This document shows, one piece after another, positions 25,372 through 33,415 of a DNA stretch of 64,000 nucleotides (positions are counted from its first letter, which is position 1; each line of letters starts with the position of its first letter). The notes below the pieces were generated by a model that was not told the origin of the DNA, searched no databases, and was given only the letters and a program-made list of their open reading frames with translations. The stretch is taken from the NCBI RefSeq assembly GCF_022524345.1, contig NZ_JAKWJU010000002.1, positions 4,316,501 to 4,380,500 on the forward strand, read 5' to 3'. The position numbers and the translations under genes are program-made. The DNA comes from Streptomyces marispadix. GTDB lineage: Bacteria; Actinomycetota; Actinomycetes; Streptomycetales; Streptomycetaceae.

Positions 25372-26268
25372 TCAGTCAGGGGTCGTTGTGCGCTCGTCCG
25401 CCGCCCCTCCGGCGGACCCCAGTCCGCTCGTGGGCCGCTCCCGCTCCCGCAGCGCTTCGAGTGCGGGGCGCGGGTCGTCGCAGAAGAACCTGATCGCGCT
25501 GATGCGTGCTTCGCCGCCCAGCGGACGTACCACCGTCACCGGCTCCAGCAGCTCCACCACCACGTTCGTACGTGAGGAGACCGCCACCGCGAGCCGCCCG
25601 TCCTCCTCGACCGAGACCATTCCCCGCTCGTTGTAGCTGTGCGCGACGCGGGCGGAGGCGATCGCAGCGCGCGGCACACGGGCGTCGAGGAAAGCGCCGC
25701 AGCGGACGCGGAGTTCGGCGTCGGAGACCACATGGGGGCGGGTCACACCGGCCGCCCAGATCGCCAGCACGGCGACCGCCGCGTACAGGTCCAGCACCAG
25801 AAGGACCACGCGCAGTCCGGCGGGAGCACCGAGACCGCGCAGCAGCACCTCCGTGCCGATCGTCTCCAGGACGGTGACGAAGAGGATCAGCAGCAGGAAC
25901 GGGCTCTGCTCACGTGAGTACGGCAGCGCCACGGCGCCCGGCGGCACACCGTCGCGGCGGCGCATGATCCACAGCGCGAGGCTCGCCAGCCCCCTTACGT
26001 CGAACGACATCACCCGGCGCACCCTCACCGGTACGAGTTCGCCGTAGGCGGCGCGCAGTGCGGCCCGGCGGGTGGCGCCCCGTCGTAGCGCGGCGGCGTA
26101 GAGCCGATACGCGACGACGGCTTCCAGCAACAGCACGGCCGCGACGGCCGGTTCGGCCAGCGCGAGCACGGGTGCGGGGAGCGGGACGCCGGAGATCAGC
26201 AGCACCGCCGCAAGCAGCTCGGCGGGGAGCACAGCGAACAGCGCCGCACGCGCGGTCTTGAGGATCAC
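25372..26268 (-). CDS. Integral membrane protein with a C-terminal PH-like domain
   Basis: This 298-residue protein is unrecognised by family name. Helices lie at about residues 8-28 (ALFAVLPAELLAAVLLISG), 32-55, 122-145 (SPFLLLILFVTVLETIGTEV) and 152-172. The cytosolic C-terminal about 110 residues are beta-rich (VSDAELRVRCGAFLDARVPRA, then EDGRLAVAVSSRTNVVVELLEPV), like the small PH-like domains found in actinobacterial membrane proteins. The GTG start overlaps the MerR stop by four bases (GTGA), so translation is coupled and the two should work together. Confidence 0.75.
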   Translation of the reverse strand: MILKTARAALFAVLPAELLAAVLLISGVPLPAPVLALAEPAVAAVLLLEAVVAYRLYAAALRRGATRRAALRAAYGELVPVRVRRVMSFDVRGLASLALWIMRRRDGVPPGAVALPYSREQSPFLLLILFVTVLETIGTEVLLRGLGAPAGLRVVLLVLDLYAAVAVLAIWAAGVTRPHVVSDAELRVRCGAFLDARVPRAAIASARVAHSYNERGMVSVEEDGRLAVAVSSRTNVVVELLEPVTVVRPLGGEARISAIRFFCDDPRPALEALRERERPTSGLGSAGGAADERTTTPD

Positions 26269-27194
26269 GGTCCCGTCCCCTCACCGGTGGCCTCGCCGGT
26301 GGCCTTGGGGGAGTCCCCGCCGGTGGCCTCGCCGTTCTCGTGTCCGTGCCGGTCCTTCGGCGGTGTGCGTTCCTCAGCCAGGGTGGCCACGGCGAGGCGG
26401 AAGACCTCCGACTGTGCGGGAGGCATCTCGCCGAACACCCCCTCCAGCAAGCGGTCTTGGTCCGGCAGGCCGGGCCCGGCGGTGCCGGAGGGGGAGGCCG
26501 TCCCGGAGGACGCGGCAGCGGCCGAGGGCGCGGAGGACGCGGCAGATTCGAGGCCGTCGAGCATCATCGCGGCCATCCCGTCGGGGATATGGGCGGCCAG
26601 GTCCGCCGCGAGCGGCGGAACGCGGGGGTCGTCGGGCGCCGCGTCGGCGAGTTCGTCGAGACGCTCGTAGAGGGCCTGGCCGCGGGCGACCGCCTCGGGC
26701 TCGGTGAGGGGACGCAGCAGATCGAGCAGGCGCGTGCGGTCCTCCGGCCCGGCCAGGGCGCAGACGAGCGTGAGCATCTCCCGGTCGGCCTCGGCGAACC
26801 GCGAGCCCCCGGCGGGCAGTTCGCGCAGCACGGCCGCCATCTCGGGGGACACCGCGGAGTCCGGATGCAGTTCCGGATCGGCCAGCAGCGACGCGAGCCG
26901 CTCCCGCCGTGCGCCGATCGACTCCTGTTGCCGCGCGAGATCGGCGTCCAGCTCGGTCAGCACCTCGCGCAGTTCGCGGTCCCGGTCGTCGGCGAGCACG
27001 TCGCGGATCTCGTCCAGGGACAGCCCCAGTTCCGCGAGCCGCCGTACGCGTGCGAGGACCACCGCGTCGCGCAGCCGGTAGTCGCGATAGCCGTTGGACA
27101 GCCTTACGGGTTCGGGCAGCAGCCCGAGACGGTGGTAGTGCCGCACGGTCCTGGTGGACACCCCGACCAGGGCGGCGATCTCGCCGATTCGCAT
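26265..27194 (-). CDS. MerR-family transcriptional regulator
   Basis: This 309-residue regulator has an N-terminal MerR winged helix (MRIGEIAALVGVSTRTVRHY, then LSNGYRDYRLRDAVVLARVR) and the dimerisation coiled coil EIRDVLADDRDRELREVL. The long C-terminal effector region (about 120-309) includes an acidic helical part and an Ala/Ser-rich linker, and ends in repeats of GEATG. It has no cysteine cluster typical of metal sensors and no TipA-type effector motif I recognise. The promoter at 27201-27231 carries a MerR-style dyad within a 19-nt spacer, so it should regulate itself and the coupled membrane protein gene. Confidence 0.9.
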   Translation of the reverse strand: MRIGEIAALVGVSTRTVRHYHRLGLLPEPVRLSNGYRDYRLRDAVVLARVRRLAELGLSLDEIRDVLADDRDRELREVLTELDADLARQQESIGARRERLASLLADPELHPDSAVSPEMAAVLRELPAGGSRFAEADREMLTLVCALAGPEDRTRLLDLLRPLTEPEAVARGQALYERLDELADAAPDDPRVPPLAADLAAHIPDGMAAMMLDGLESAASSAPSAAAASSGTASPSGTAGPGLPDQDRLLEGVFGEMPPAQSEVFRLAVATLAEERTPPKDRHGHENGEATGGDSPKATGEATGEGTGP

Positions 27195-27200
27195 GCCTCG

Positions 27201-27231
27201 ATTGAAGACCTTGACGCAACGACAAGGTCAA
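27201..27231 (-). promoter_or_regulatory. MerR-type promoter with operator dyad, leaderless
   Basis: Minus strand: -35 TTGACC (27226-27231), a 19-nt spacer and -10 TTCAAT (27201-27206), then six bases to the ATG. The perfect dyad GACCTTG-N9-CAAGGTC (27207-27229) fills the spacer. An over-long 19-nt spacer with a central dyad is the hallmark of MerR-controlled promoters. Confidence 0.75.
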
Positions 27232-27328
27232 TACGGACGCGGGGCACGTGTCCTGCCGCGCTGTCTTGCCGGGGTTACGCCGGTGGCGGAACAGTTCCCG
27301 GGCCCCTTTCCGTACGGTTCGGCGCTCC

Positions 27329-27334
27329 TAGTCT
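27329..27334 (+). promoter_or_regulatory. -10 element of popR (leaderless)
   Basis: TAGTCT ends 6 nt before GTG 27341, without a Shine-Dalgarno sequence. This decides between the tandem GTG codons at 27338 and 27341. Confidence 0.45.
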
Positions 27335-27340
27335 GAAGTG

Positions 27341-27910
27341 GTGAGCAGCCATGAGTACGAGCAGGCGGCAGACCGGTCCCGGGCCCAGGGCAGCGACGGG
27401 ACACCGGCACCCGGACGGGCGGCGGCGGAGGCGGAGGCCGGGGCGCCTCGGTCCGGCGATGCCCGGGTGATCGCGCTGCGCCCCGGCTCGGGGACACCGG
27501 CCCCCGGCGGTACCGGGGAGCGGCAGCCGGGAGAGCGGGACGCACGGGAGCCGCTGTGGAGGCACCTCGTCGGTGCGGTGCTGCGCCGCGAACGCGTGGC
27601 CCAGCAGCGCACGCTCAAGGACGTGGCGGAAGCCGCCCGTATCTCGATGCCCTATCTCTCCGAGGTGGAGCGCGGCCGCAAGGAGGCATCGTCGGAGGTG
27701 CTGGCCGCCGCGGCGCAGGCGCTCGGCCTGGGGCTGGGCGACGTACTGACGCGTGTGCAGAGCGAGTTGGCCCGTCCCGCCCGGCTCGCGCGCACGGCTC
27801 GTTCCGCCGGACTCGCCCGGCCGGTGGACCCGCGTGACGGTGCGCCTCGGTCCTTGGGCGCCCGCCCGCCCGCGGCGCCTCACCAGGGCGAGGTACGTCT
27901 CGCCGCCTGA
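27341..27910 (+). CDS. popR: PopR/ClgR-type XRE regulator of clpP genes
   Basis: This 189-residue regulator has a Pro/Gly/Ala-rich N-terminus of about 75 residues, then an XRE helix-turn-helix (about 76-140): HLVGAVLRRERVAQQRTLKD, ARISMPYLSEVERGRKEASS. The C-terminus ends VRLAA. In Streptomyces, PopR activates the clpP3-clpP4 operon and is degraded by ClpP1/P2 through two terminal alanines (established, from memory), so the LAA end fits a ClpP degron. It converges with clpP4, and a perfect palindrome of the PopR type lies upstream of clpP3 at 29394-29412. Confusion with the related ClgR is possible, but the neighbours favour PopR. Confidence 0.85.
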   Translation: MSSHEYEQAADRSRAQGSDGTPAPGRAAAEAEAGAPRSGDARVIALRPGSGTPAPGGTGERQPGERDAREPLWRHLVGAVLRRERVAQQRTLKDVAEAARISMPYLSEVERGRKEASSEVLAAAAQALGLGLGDVLTRVQSELARPARLARTARSAGLARPVDPRDGAPRSLGARPPAAPHQGEVRLAA

Positions 27911-27916
27911 GCGGGA

Positions 27917-27966
27917 CAGCGGGGCAGTGGCCGCCGGGCGCGCAGCGGGGCAGTGGCCGCCGGGCG
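27917..27966. repeat. 24-bp direct repeat
   Basis: Copies at 27917-27940 and 27943-27966 (starting CAGCGGGGCAGTGG) are identical and separated by 2 bp, between popR and clpP4. Confidence 0.7.
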
Positions 27967-27973
27967 GCAAGGA

Positions 27974-27998
27974 GGGCGCGGGCGGTAAGCCCACGCCC
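27974..27998. terminator. Hairpin between convergent popR and clpP4
   Basis: GGGCGCGGGC pairs with GCCCACGCCC (one mismatch) around GGTAA. It can serve both converging units. Confidence 0.6.
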
Positions 27999-28024
27999 CC
28001 CGTCCGGTCCGTGCGGTCCGTCGG

Positions 28025-28636
28025 TCAGGCCGCCGCGCTCACCAACTGCCGTCGGCTGAGCACCTCGTCCGCCAGTCCGTACTCCACAGCCTCGTGCGCC
28101 GTGAAGACCTTGTCGCGGTCCATGTCGGCACGCAGCGTCGCCACGTCGTGACCGGTATGCACGGAGAGGATCTCCTCCACCTCCGAACGGATGCGCAGCA
28201 TCTCCTTCGCCTGGAGGCTCAGATCGGAGACCGTGCCGCGAGTGCCGCCGCTCGCCGGCTGCCCCAGCAGCACCCGGGAGTGGCCGAGTACGAAGCGGCG
28301 TCCGGGATCGCCGCCCGCGAGCAGCACCGCGGCGGTCGACGCAGCCTGTCCGACGCAGAACGTGGAGATCGGCGCACCGACGAACGTCATCGTGTCGTAG
28401 ATCGCGGTGAGCGAAGTGTAGGAGCCGCCGGGCGAGTTGATGTAGATCGAGATCTCGCGCTCGGGAGCGGAGGACTCCAGGTGGAGGAGCTGGGCGATGA
28501 CGACGTTGGCCACGCCGTCGTCGATCTCGGTCCCCAGGAAGATCACGCGCTCGGAGAGCAGCCTGCTGTAGATGTCGTAGGCGCGCTCGCCGTTCGGCGT
28601 GCGCTCCACGACCGTCGGGATCGTGTACTGGCTCAT
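28025..28636 (-). CDS. clpP4: ClpP-family protease subunit ClpP4, catalytic His missing
   Basis: This 203-residue ClpP-fold subunit is the second gene of the clpP3-clpP4 operon; one base separates the stop of clpP3 and this ATG. The nucleophile Ser is in [17 protein letters not shown] and the Asp in [13 protein letters not shown]. The catalytic histidine of the usual MIHQP motif is replaced by Gly: the sequence reads [15 protein letters not shown]. The active site is therefore incomplete, suggesting a structural or regulatory ring that works in a hetero-oligomer with ClpP3. The C-terminus ends [22 protein letters not shown] (head domain) is intact. Confidence 0.93.
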   Translation of the reverse strand: MSQYTIPTVVERTPNGERAYDIYSRLLSERVIFLGTEIDDGVANVVIAQLLHLESSAPEREISIYINSPGGSYTSLTAIYDTMTFVGAPISTFCVGQAASTAAVLLAGGDPGRRFVLGHSRVLLGQPASGGTRGTVSDLSLQAKEMLRIRSEVEEILSVHTGHDVATLRADMDRDKVFTAHEAVEYGLADEVLSRRQLVSAAA

Positions 28637-28637
28637 C

Positions 28638-29297
28638 TCAGAGACCCACCTTCGGCTTCGACGACGCCGGACGTACGTCGTCCAGCGAACTCACGACCCG
28701 GTCGACCAGCCCGTATTCCAGGGCCTGTTCGGCCGTGAACCAGCGGTCCCGGTCGCCGTCCCGCGAGATCGTCTCCTCGCTCTGGCCGGTGTGCTCGGCG
28801 GTGATCCGCTCGATGGCCTTCTTCATGTAGGCGAGGTTCTCGGCCTGGATGGCGATGTCGGCGGCCGGACCGCCGATGCCCGCGGAGGGCTGGTGCATCA
28901 TGATCCGCGAGTTGGGCAGCGCCAGCCGCTTGCCCTCCGCTCCCACGGTGACGAGGAACTGGCCCATGCTGGCGGCGAATCCCATGGCGAGCGTGGAGAC
29001 GTCGTTGGGGATCAGGCGCATCGTGTCGTAGATCGCCAGTCCTGCCGTGACCGAGCCGCCGGGGCTGTTCACACACAGGCTGATGTCCGTACGGGGGTCC
29101 TCGGCGGAGAGCAGCAGTAGCTGTGCGCAGACGCGGTTCGCCGATACGTCGTCGACCTGGCTGCCGAGGAAGACGATGCGCTGGGCGAGGAGTTGGGCGG
29201 CCAGGTGGTCGTCGAAGCGCGACGGAGGGGTGTCGCCCTCCTCCGCGCGCGGAGGCGACCAGGAGCGTTCCTGTGGAGCGGCGAGCAGTGGGGACAT
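28638..29297 (-). CDS. clpP3: ATP-dependent Clp protease proteolytic subunit ClpP3
   Basis: This 219-residue subunit of the tetradecameric protease works with AAA+ partners (ClpX/ClpC). The full triad is visible: Ser in [22 protein letters not shown] ASMGQ, His in IMMHQPSAG, Asp in [12 protein letters not shown] 35-residue Pro/Glu-rich N-terminus is longer than in ClpP1. ATG 29297 follows GGAGG by 4 nt; the frame upstream to 29516 is not needed. The gene leads the clpP3-clpP4 operon and should be activated by PopR when ClpP1/P2 activity is low. The palindrome 97 nt upstream is the likely binding site. Confidence 0.95.
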   Translation of the reverse strand: MSPLLAAPQERSWSPPRAEEGDTPPSRFDDHLAAQLLAQRIVFLGSQVDDVSANRVCAQLLLLSAEDPRTDISLCVNSPGGSVTAGLAIYDTMRLIPNDVSTLAMGFAASMGQFLVTVGAEGKRLALPNSRIMMHQPSAGIGGPAADIAIQAENLAYMKKAIERITAEHTGQSEETISRDGDRDRWFTAEQALEYGLVDRVVSSLDDVRPASSKPKVGL

Positions 29298-29393
29298 GGG
29301 GCCTCCTGTGGTGAGCGGCGCGGCGGAAGTCGCCGCGCTCACTTCACTCTTGGCCCGCGGGGGCGCCCGCGACCGGATTCTCGGCCCGCAGCA

Positions 29394-29412
29394 GATCTGC
29401 CCAGGGCAGATC
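29394..29412. promoter_or_regulatory. PopR-type operator upstream of clpP3
   Basis: A perfect 19-bp palindrome, GATCTGCCC-A-GGGCAGATC, contains TCTGCC-N3-GGCAGA, the motif I recall for PopR at the clpP3 promoter of S. lividans. On the minus strand GAGAAT (29377-29382) could be the -10, placing the palindrome over the -35, as expected of an activator site. The rest of 29298-29698 holds no gene. Confidence 0.75.
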
Positions 29413-29698
29413 GATTGCCGGACCGTGTGCCGAGGGCTCTGTATCCGCTTCCGTGCGGTGGCCTCCGCCTGCTCCGTGCGGGAGCCTCGGCCCGTTCCGT
29501 GCGGTGGCCTCCGCACGGCGTTCCCGCGATGGTCCCGGCCCCTGTCCGCACGCCTCGGCCATACGTCCGGTACGCCGCAGGGAGCGGCGGGCCCGGGGGT
29601 CCGTAACCGTAACCGTCACCGCCGGGCCGGGCCGGTCCGGGCCGGGCCTGGCGCGCTCCGCTCCGGACCGGAGCAGGACACTAGGGGTGCCGGTCGCT

Positions 29699-30352
29699 CT
29701 ACGCCCCCGCCTCCGCCGTGAACGGGACCCCGGTCCCGCCGAGTCCGCAGTAACCGCCCGGGTTCGCGTCGAGATACTGCTGATGGCGCGCCTCGGCCGG
29801 GTAGAAGGGGAAGTCCTCCGCGGGCACGATCTCCGTGGTGATCGTGCCGTAGCCCGCCTCGCGAAGCAGCCGCTGATAGTCGTCGCGTGACCGTTGCGCA
29901 GCCGCCCGCTGCCCCTCCGAGTGGTGGAAGAGCATCGAACGGCAGTGTGTGCCCACGTCGTTGCCCTGCCGGAAGCCCTGCGTCGGGTCGTGGGACTCCC
30001 AGAAGAGCTTCAGCAGCTCCTCGTACGAGACCTTCGCGGGGTCGAAGACGGCCCGTACGGTCTCGGCGTGACCGGTACGGCCGTCCGCGACCTCCTCGGA
30101 GATGGGGTTCGGTGTGCTGCCGCCCTGGAAGCCCACAACCGTCGTCCACACACCGGGAGTTCGCCAGAATCGCCGCTCCGCGCCCCAGAAGCAGCCGAGC
30201 GCGAAGTCGGCGGTCTCGAAGCCCTCCGGGTACGGGCCGAGCAGCGGGGTGCCGAGGACGGCGTGCTTCTCCGGTACGGAGAACATCCGCTCGCTACGGC
30301 CGGGCAGGGCCTCCTCGGGGGCGGGCAGGCGCAGAGTGAAGGCGTTCAGCAT
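29699..30352 (-). CDS. msrA: Peptide methionine sulfoxide reductase MsrA (copy 1)
   Basis: This 217-residue MsrA reduces the S-epimer of methionine sulfoxide in proteins. The catalytic motif is [13 protein letters not shown] (Cys nucleophile), followed by [23 protein letters not shown] and [20 protein letters not shown]. The C-terminal resolving Cys is in [14 protein letters not shown] 30352 follows GGGAGAG. It lies next to clpP3-clpP4, so both units deal with damaged proteins, but they are separate transcripts on the same strand. A second MsrA gene (43113-43775) is about two-thirds identical by eye. Confidence 0.95.
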   Translation of the reverse strand: MLNAFTLRLPAPEEALPGRSERMFSVPEKHAVLGTPLLGPYPEGFETADFALGCFWGAERRFWRTPGVWTTVVGFQGGSTPNPISEEVADGRTGHAETVRAVFDPAKVSYEELLKLFWESHDPTQGFRQGNDVGTHCRSMLFHHSEGQRAAAQRSRDDYQRLLREAGYGTITTEIVPAEDFPFYPAEARHQQYLDANPGGYCGLGGTGVPFTAEAGA

Positions 30353-30774
30353 GGCTCTCTCCCTGTTCGGCCCCGTTACGCGGGCACTGCCGACGGCTTC
30401 CTCCGTACTGCATACCCGGTACGGGCGGTGAAGCCCGACTCCCGTACGGGCCTTACGAGTTGATGCGACGGCGGATGCGTGGGACGCCACTGCCCGAACG
30501 TCTGCCGCGTCGCGGACCGGTCCTGCTCCGCGCCTTCTTCTCAACACGTCCTGCTCAACACGTCCTGCCCAACGCCGGGTTGGGCCCGTCGTCACAGACG
30601 GCGTCCATCGAAGGTGCGGGTTCCCGCACGCAGTTCCGCCGTGGCTGTCAGCGCCCGCTCGCGGGCACCACTCGTCAGGGTGGAAGACGGTCCCGAAGGA
30701 GTGGCGAGCAGTTTCACCGCATTTGGGAGGGCTAGGTTCCGGGCGGACAGATCAACGGCGAACAAAGGAGAAAA
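30353..30774. other. Divergent intergenic region with a 14-bp tandem repeat
   Basis: It holds two copies of CTCAACACGTCCTG (30540-30553, 30554-30567) and a partial third. A possible -10 TAGGTT (30733-30738) precedes the small secreted protein gene. No open frame here is convincing. Confidence 0.5.
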
Positions 30775-31002
30775 ATGCGCCGTTACTCCGCTGCGATCGT
30801 CACCGCCGCTGCCGCGGCAGCCCTCGTGGGCTCCGCGGGAGCCGCCTCCGCACAGGGGCCGGCCGATCCTCCGATCCCCGCTGAGATCTGCATGGACGAG
30901 GGAGGCCAAGTGGTGCCGAATGCCACGAGCTTCACTCACTTCAGTTGCGTGAGTCTCATCAACCCGGACCTGAACGGGACTCCGGTCTTCCCGCCTGCGT
31001 GA
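30775..31002 (+). CDS. Small secreted protein, 75 residues
   Basis: The signal peptide covers residues about 1-28 (VTAAAAAALVGSAGAASA, cut before QGP). The mature part is only about 47 residues with two cysteines (EICMDEGGQ and FSCVSL) that can form one disulfide, and a Pro-rich end PVFPPA. AAAGGAGAAAA directly before ATG 30775 is a strong ribosome binding site. A 12-bp hairpin follows at 31014. Many streptomycetes secrete similar tiny two-Cys proteins of unknown function. No family is recognised. Confidence 0.75.
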   Translation: MRRYSAAIVTAAAAAALVGSAGAASAQGPADPPIPAEICMDEGGQVVPNATSFTHFSCVSLINPDLNGTPVFPPA

Positions 31003-31013
31003 CCGCGGCGATC

Positions 31014-31050
31014 GTCGGCCCGGTGAGCACACGGTGCCCACCGGGCCGAC
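31014..31050 (+). terminator. Terminator after the small secreted protein gene
   Basis: GTCGGCCCGGTG pairs perfectly with CACCGGGCCGAC around a 13-nt loop. Confidence 0.75.
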
Positions 31051-31284
31051 TCCGTTTCGTACCCGGGCTGCACACACAGTCCGTGCAGTGGGGCCCGTGC
31101 TGTGCTGTGCCTTCCGTGGCGTCGTGCCGTCCGTGCCGTGGGCGGGGGAAGCTCTCCGGTCGCCTCTGACGGCCGAGCGTGCCCGGTGCGCCCTTGCGCC
31201 CGCCCCACGCTCCCACGCTCCCCGTTCACCCGCTCTCACCCGCATATCGCTCTCCGGGCACGGCCATGTACTCGTTGTCATCAC

Positions 31285-31301
31285 CCCTGCTCAGTGCAGG
31301 G
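31285..31301 (+). promoter_or_regulatory. Leader hairpin upstream of the SGNH hydrolase gene
   Basis: CCCTGC-TCAGT-GCAGGG lies about 11 nt before the ribosome binding site, with flanking TCAT/ATGA also able to pair. Possibly an mRNA-stabilising or regulatory leader stem. The remainder of 31051-31326 holds nothing recognised. Confidence 0.35.
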
Positions 31302-31326
31302 ATGAAAGAACAACGAGAGGAACATC

Positions 31327-32373
31327 GTGCGTACCAAGACGAAGGCGCTGAGCGCTCGCCGCGCAGCCGCAGCGACCGTGGCCCTGGGAGCGTGCCTGAC
31401 GCTCGCCGCTCCGGCCGGGGCCGCGAGCGCCCAGCCCTCGGACCCGGTCCCGACCGTCTTCTTCGGCGATTCCTACACCGCCGACTTCGGCATCGCACCG
31501 CCCGGCAGCGACGAGGCCCCTCTGCGCCAACTCGCCTGCCTCCAGGCGAAGGAGAACTATCCCACCGTCGCCACGCGGCAACTCAAGGCCCAGGGCGTCA
31601 GCCTCGACGTCCGGTCGGACCGCTCCTGCGGCGGCGCCCTCACCCATCACTTCTGGAGCGAGCAGAAGATCAAGCTTCCCTTCCCCTATACGGCCCCTCC
31701 GCAGCAGAACGCCCTCAACGACGGGACCAAGCTGGTGGCAGGCGGCATGGGCGGCAACACCCTCGGCTTCGCCGCAATCCTCAAGCAGTGCTCGGACCGC
31801 CTGCGCGGACCCGAGGGCGATCTCCTCCCCAGCGAGGCCCAGGACCCCGGCGACCCCGCCGAGCGATGCCGTGACCACTTCGAGCGCGGCGACGGCAAGG
31901 CGTGGCTGGAGGGGCGGTTCGAGCGGGTCGAGGACGACCTCGACGAAATGCTCGAACGCATCGGCTACTTCGCTCCCAACGCCGAGACCGTCCTCGTCGG
32001 CTACCCCCGCATCGTCCCCGAGGACGCCTCCAAGTGCCGCGAGCCTGCTCCGGGCGAGCAGGAGCGCCCGTTGGCCGACATCCGTGAGGACGCCCTGGAA
32101 TTCCTGGACGAGAAGGTGCAGCAGCGGCTGAACGAGGTGATGCGGAGGAAGGCCAAGGAGTACGGGGAGACCTTCGTCGACCTCTACAGCGCCACCGGCG
32201 GCAACACGGCCTGCGACGGCGCTCGGCGCGGCATCGGCGGCCTCCTGGAGAACTCCCAGTACGGGGCCGCCGGGGGCCGGCAGATCCCCTGGTTCGTCCA
32301 CCCCAACCCCACGGGCCGGGACCTCCAGGCCAGGCATGTCGCCGACGCGATCAAGAAGGCGCTGGCCACCTGA
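31327..32373 (+). CDS. Secreted SGNH/GDSL hydrolase
   Basis: This 348-residue exported esterase/lipase-like protein has an Arg-rich signal peptide (ALSARRAAAATVALGACLTL, cleavage near ASA-QP). Block I is VFFGDSYTADFG with nucleophile Ser. The block III Gly-Asn is in GGMGGNTLGFAAIL, where the usual GGND has Thr after Asn. Block V is VHPNPTGRDLQARHV with the catalytic His. Four or more cysteines (LACLQ, RSCGG, KQCSD, ERCRD, SKCRE) suggest disulfides, as in S. scabies esterase and SGNH lipases of the genus. GTG 31327 has GAGAGGA upstream. Substrate (lipid ester, suberin-like or glycan ester) unknown. Confidence 0.9.
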   Translation: MRTKTKALSARRAAAATVALGACLTLAAPAGAASAQPSDPVPTVFFGDSYTADFGIAPPGSDEAPLRQLACLQAKENYPTVATRQLKAQGVSLDVRSDRSCGGALTHHFWSEQKIKLPFPYTAPPQQNALNDGTKLVAGGMGGNTLGFAAILKQCSDRLRGPEGDLLPSEAQDPGDPAERCRDHFERGDGKAWLEGRFERVEDDLDEMLERIGYFAPNAETVLVGYPRIVPEDASKCREPAPGEQERPLADIREDALEFLDEKVQQRLNEVMRRKAKEYGETFVDLYSATGGNTACDGARRGIGGLLENSQYGAAGGRQIPWFVHPNPTGRDLQARHVADAIKKALAT

Positions 32374-32414
32374 CGCTCGCGCGCCACGATGCGCGGGCCC
32401 TCTTCGCGTACTTC

Positions 32415-32444
32415 GTTGCTCTCGGTTGCTCTCGGTTGCTCTCG
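32415..32444. repeat. Three tandem 10-bp repeats
   Basis: Three identical copies of GTTGCTCTCG lie between the hydrolase gene and its terminator. Confidence 0.7.
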
Positions 32445-32494
32445 CGACGCTGCGGCGAAGGCCGTAGCGCCGCCGTGAAGGCTCGTACGTCGAT

Positions 32495-32523
32495 GGTGGC
32501 GCCCCGGTGTCGGGGGCGCCACC
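32495..32523. terminator. Hairpin between the SGNH hydrolase and a convergent kinase gene
   Basis: GGTGGCGCCCC pairs perfectly with GGGGCGCCACC over a 7-nt loop. Confidence 0.7.
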
Positions 32524-32620
32524 GTGGCTGTCGGAGGCGGTCGGTGGCCGTCGGGGCTCCGGCCACTCTGCGGCGAACTCCCGATTGCGGCGTGACCGTC
32601 GAACGCAGTAAGTCGAAGGC

Positions 32621-33415
32621 TCAGTCCGACAGCTCCCACAACAGTCGGTAGTACGCGATCCGCTTGGGATCCGCGTCGACGCCGTAGGCCGTCAGCAGCG
32701 GCTCCTCCCAACCCGGCCCGTAGTTCCACTGCGTGCTCCAGGTCGCGACGGCCAGATCGGCCCAGCGGTCGCCGACGCCCAGCGCGCCGAGATCGACGTG
32801 CCCGCTGCACGAACCGTCGTCGCCGATCAGGGTGTTGGGAGCGCACGCATCGCCGTGGCAGACCACGAGCCGATCGACCCGCGGCGGCTCGGCCAGCACG
32901 TCAAGCGCACGCTCGACGGTACGGAAGTGCGCAAGGTCTTCATGCCAGTTCGCGGGATCGATCCGGCCCGCTGCCGCCCTCGCCCGGACGCTGTGCAGCC
33001 GTTCGCGCGCCGACCAGTCGAACGGGCAGTCCGCAAGCGGCAGTTCGTCGTGCAGCGCCCGCAATCCGGATCCGATGGCGCGCACCGCGGTCCCCGGATC
33101 GCGCTTCCAACGGTCGTCCACCGCCATACGGCCGGGCAGCCCCGCCGTGACGATCCAGGCCCCCGCCTCGTTCGAACCCTCGCCGAGTACGCGCGGCACC
33201 ACGGCGTACGCCGCCGCCCAGCGCAACCGCGCGGCCTCCGCCGACAGTTCGACGCCGCTGCCGACGGGCGCCCACTTCACGAACTGCCGTGAGTCCCCCT
33301 CGCCGACCTGGAATGTCGACCCGCCGACCTCGTTCTTCCATACGGCACGTATCGACCGCCCTGCGGCGAACTCCACGACGAACCACGGCACTTGCACCGG
33401 CCCCTGAGGCGACAT
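32621..33415 (-). CDS. Aminoglycoside phosphotransferase (APH)-family kinase
   Basis: This 264-residue protein-kinase-fold enzyme has the Brenner motif VCHGDACAPNTLI (catalytic Asp) and the DFG-like SGHVDLGALGVGDRWADLA. The N-lobe lysine is probably in DSRQFVKWAP. The layout closely follows APH(3')-type aminoglycoside kinases, though DACAPN replaces the usual DLCLPN, and related enzymes phosphorylate other small molecules. Resistance is not established. ATG 33415 gives MSPQGPVQV; a GTG at 33424 would add three residues, and neither has a clear ribosome binding site. The gene stands alone among accessory genes, convergent with the SGNH hydrolase. Confidence 0.85.
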   Translation of the reverse strand: MSPQGPVQVPWFVVEFAAGRSIRAVWKNEVGGSTFQVGEGDSRQFVKWAPVGSGVELSAEAARLRWAAAYAVVPRVLGEGSNEAGAWIVTAGLPGRMAVDDRWKRDPGTAVRAIGSGLRALHDELPLADCPFDWSARERLHSVRARAAAGRIDPANWHEDLAHFRTVERALDVLAEPPRVDRLVVCHGDACAPNTLIGDDGSCSGHVDLGALGVGDRWADLAVATWSTQWNYGPGWEEPLLTAYGVDADPKRIAYYRLLWELSD

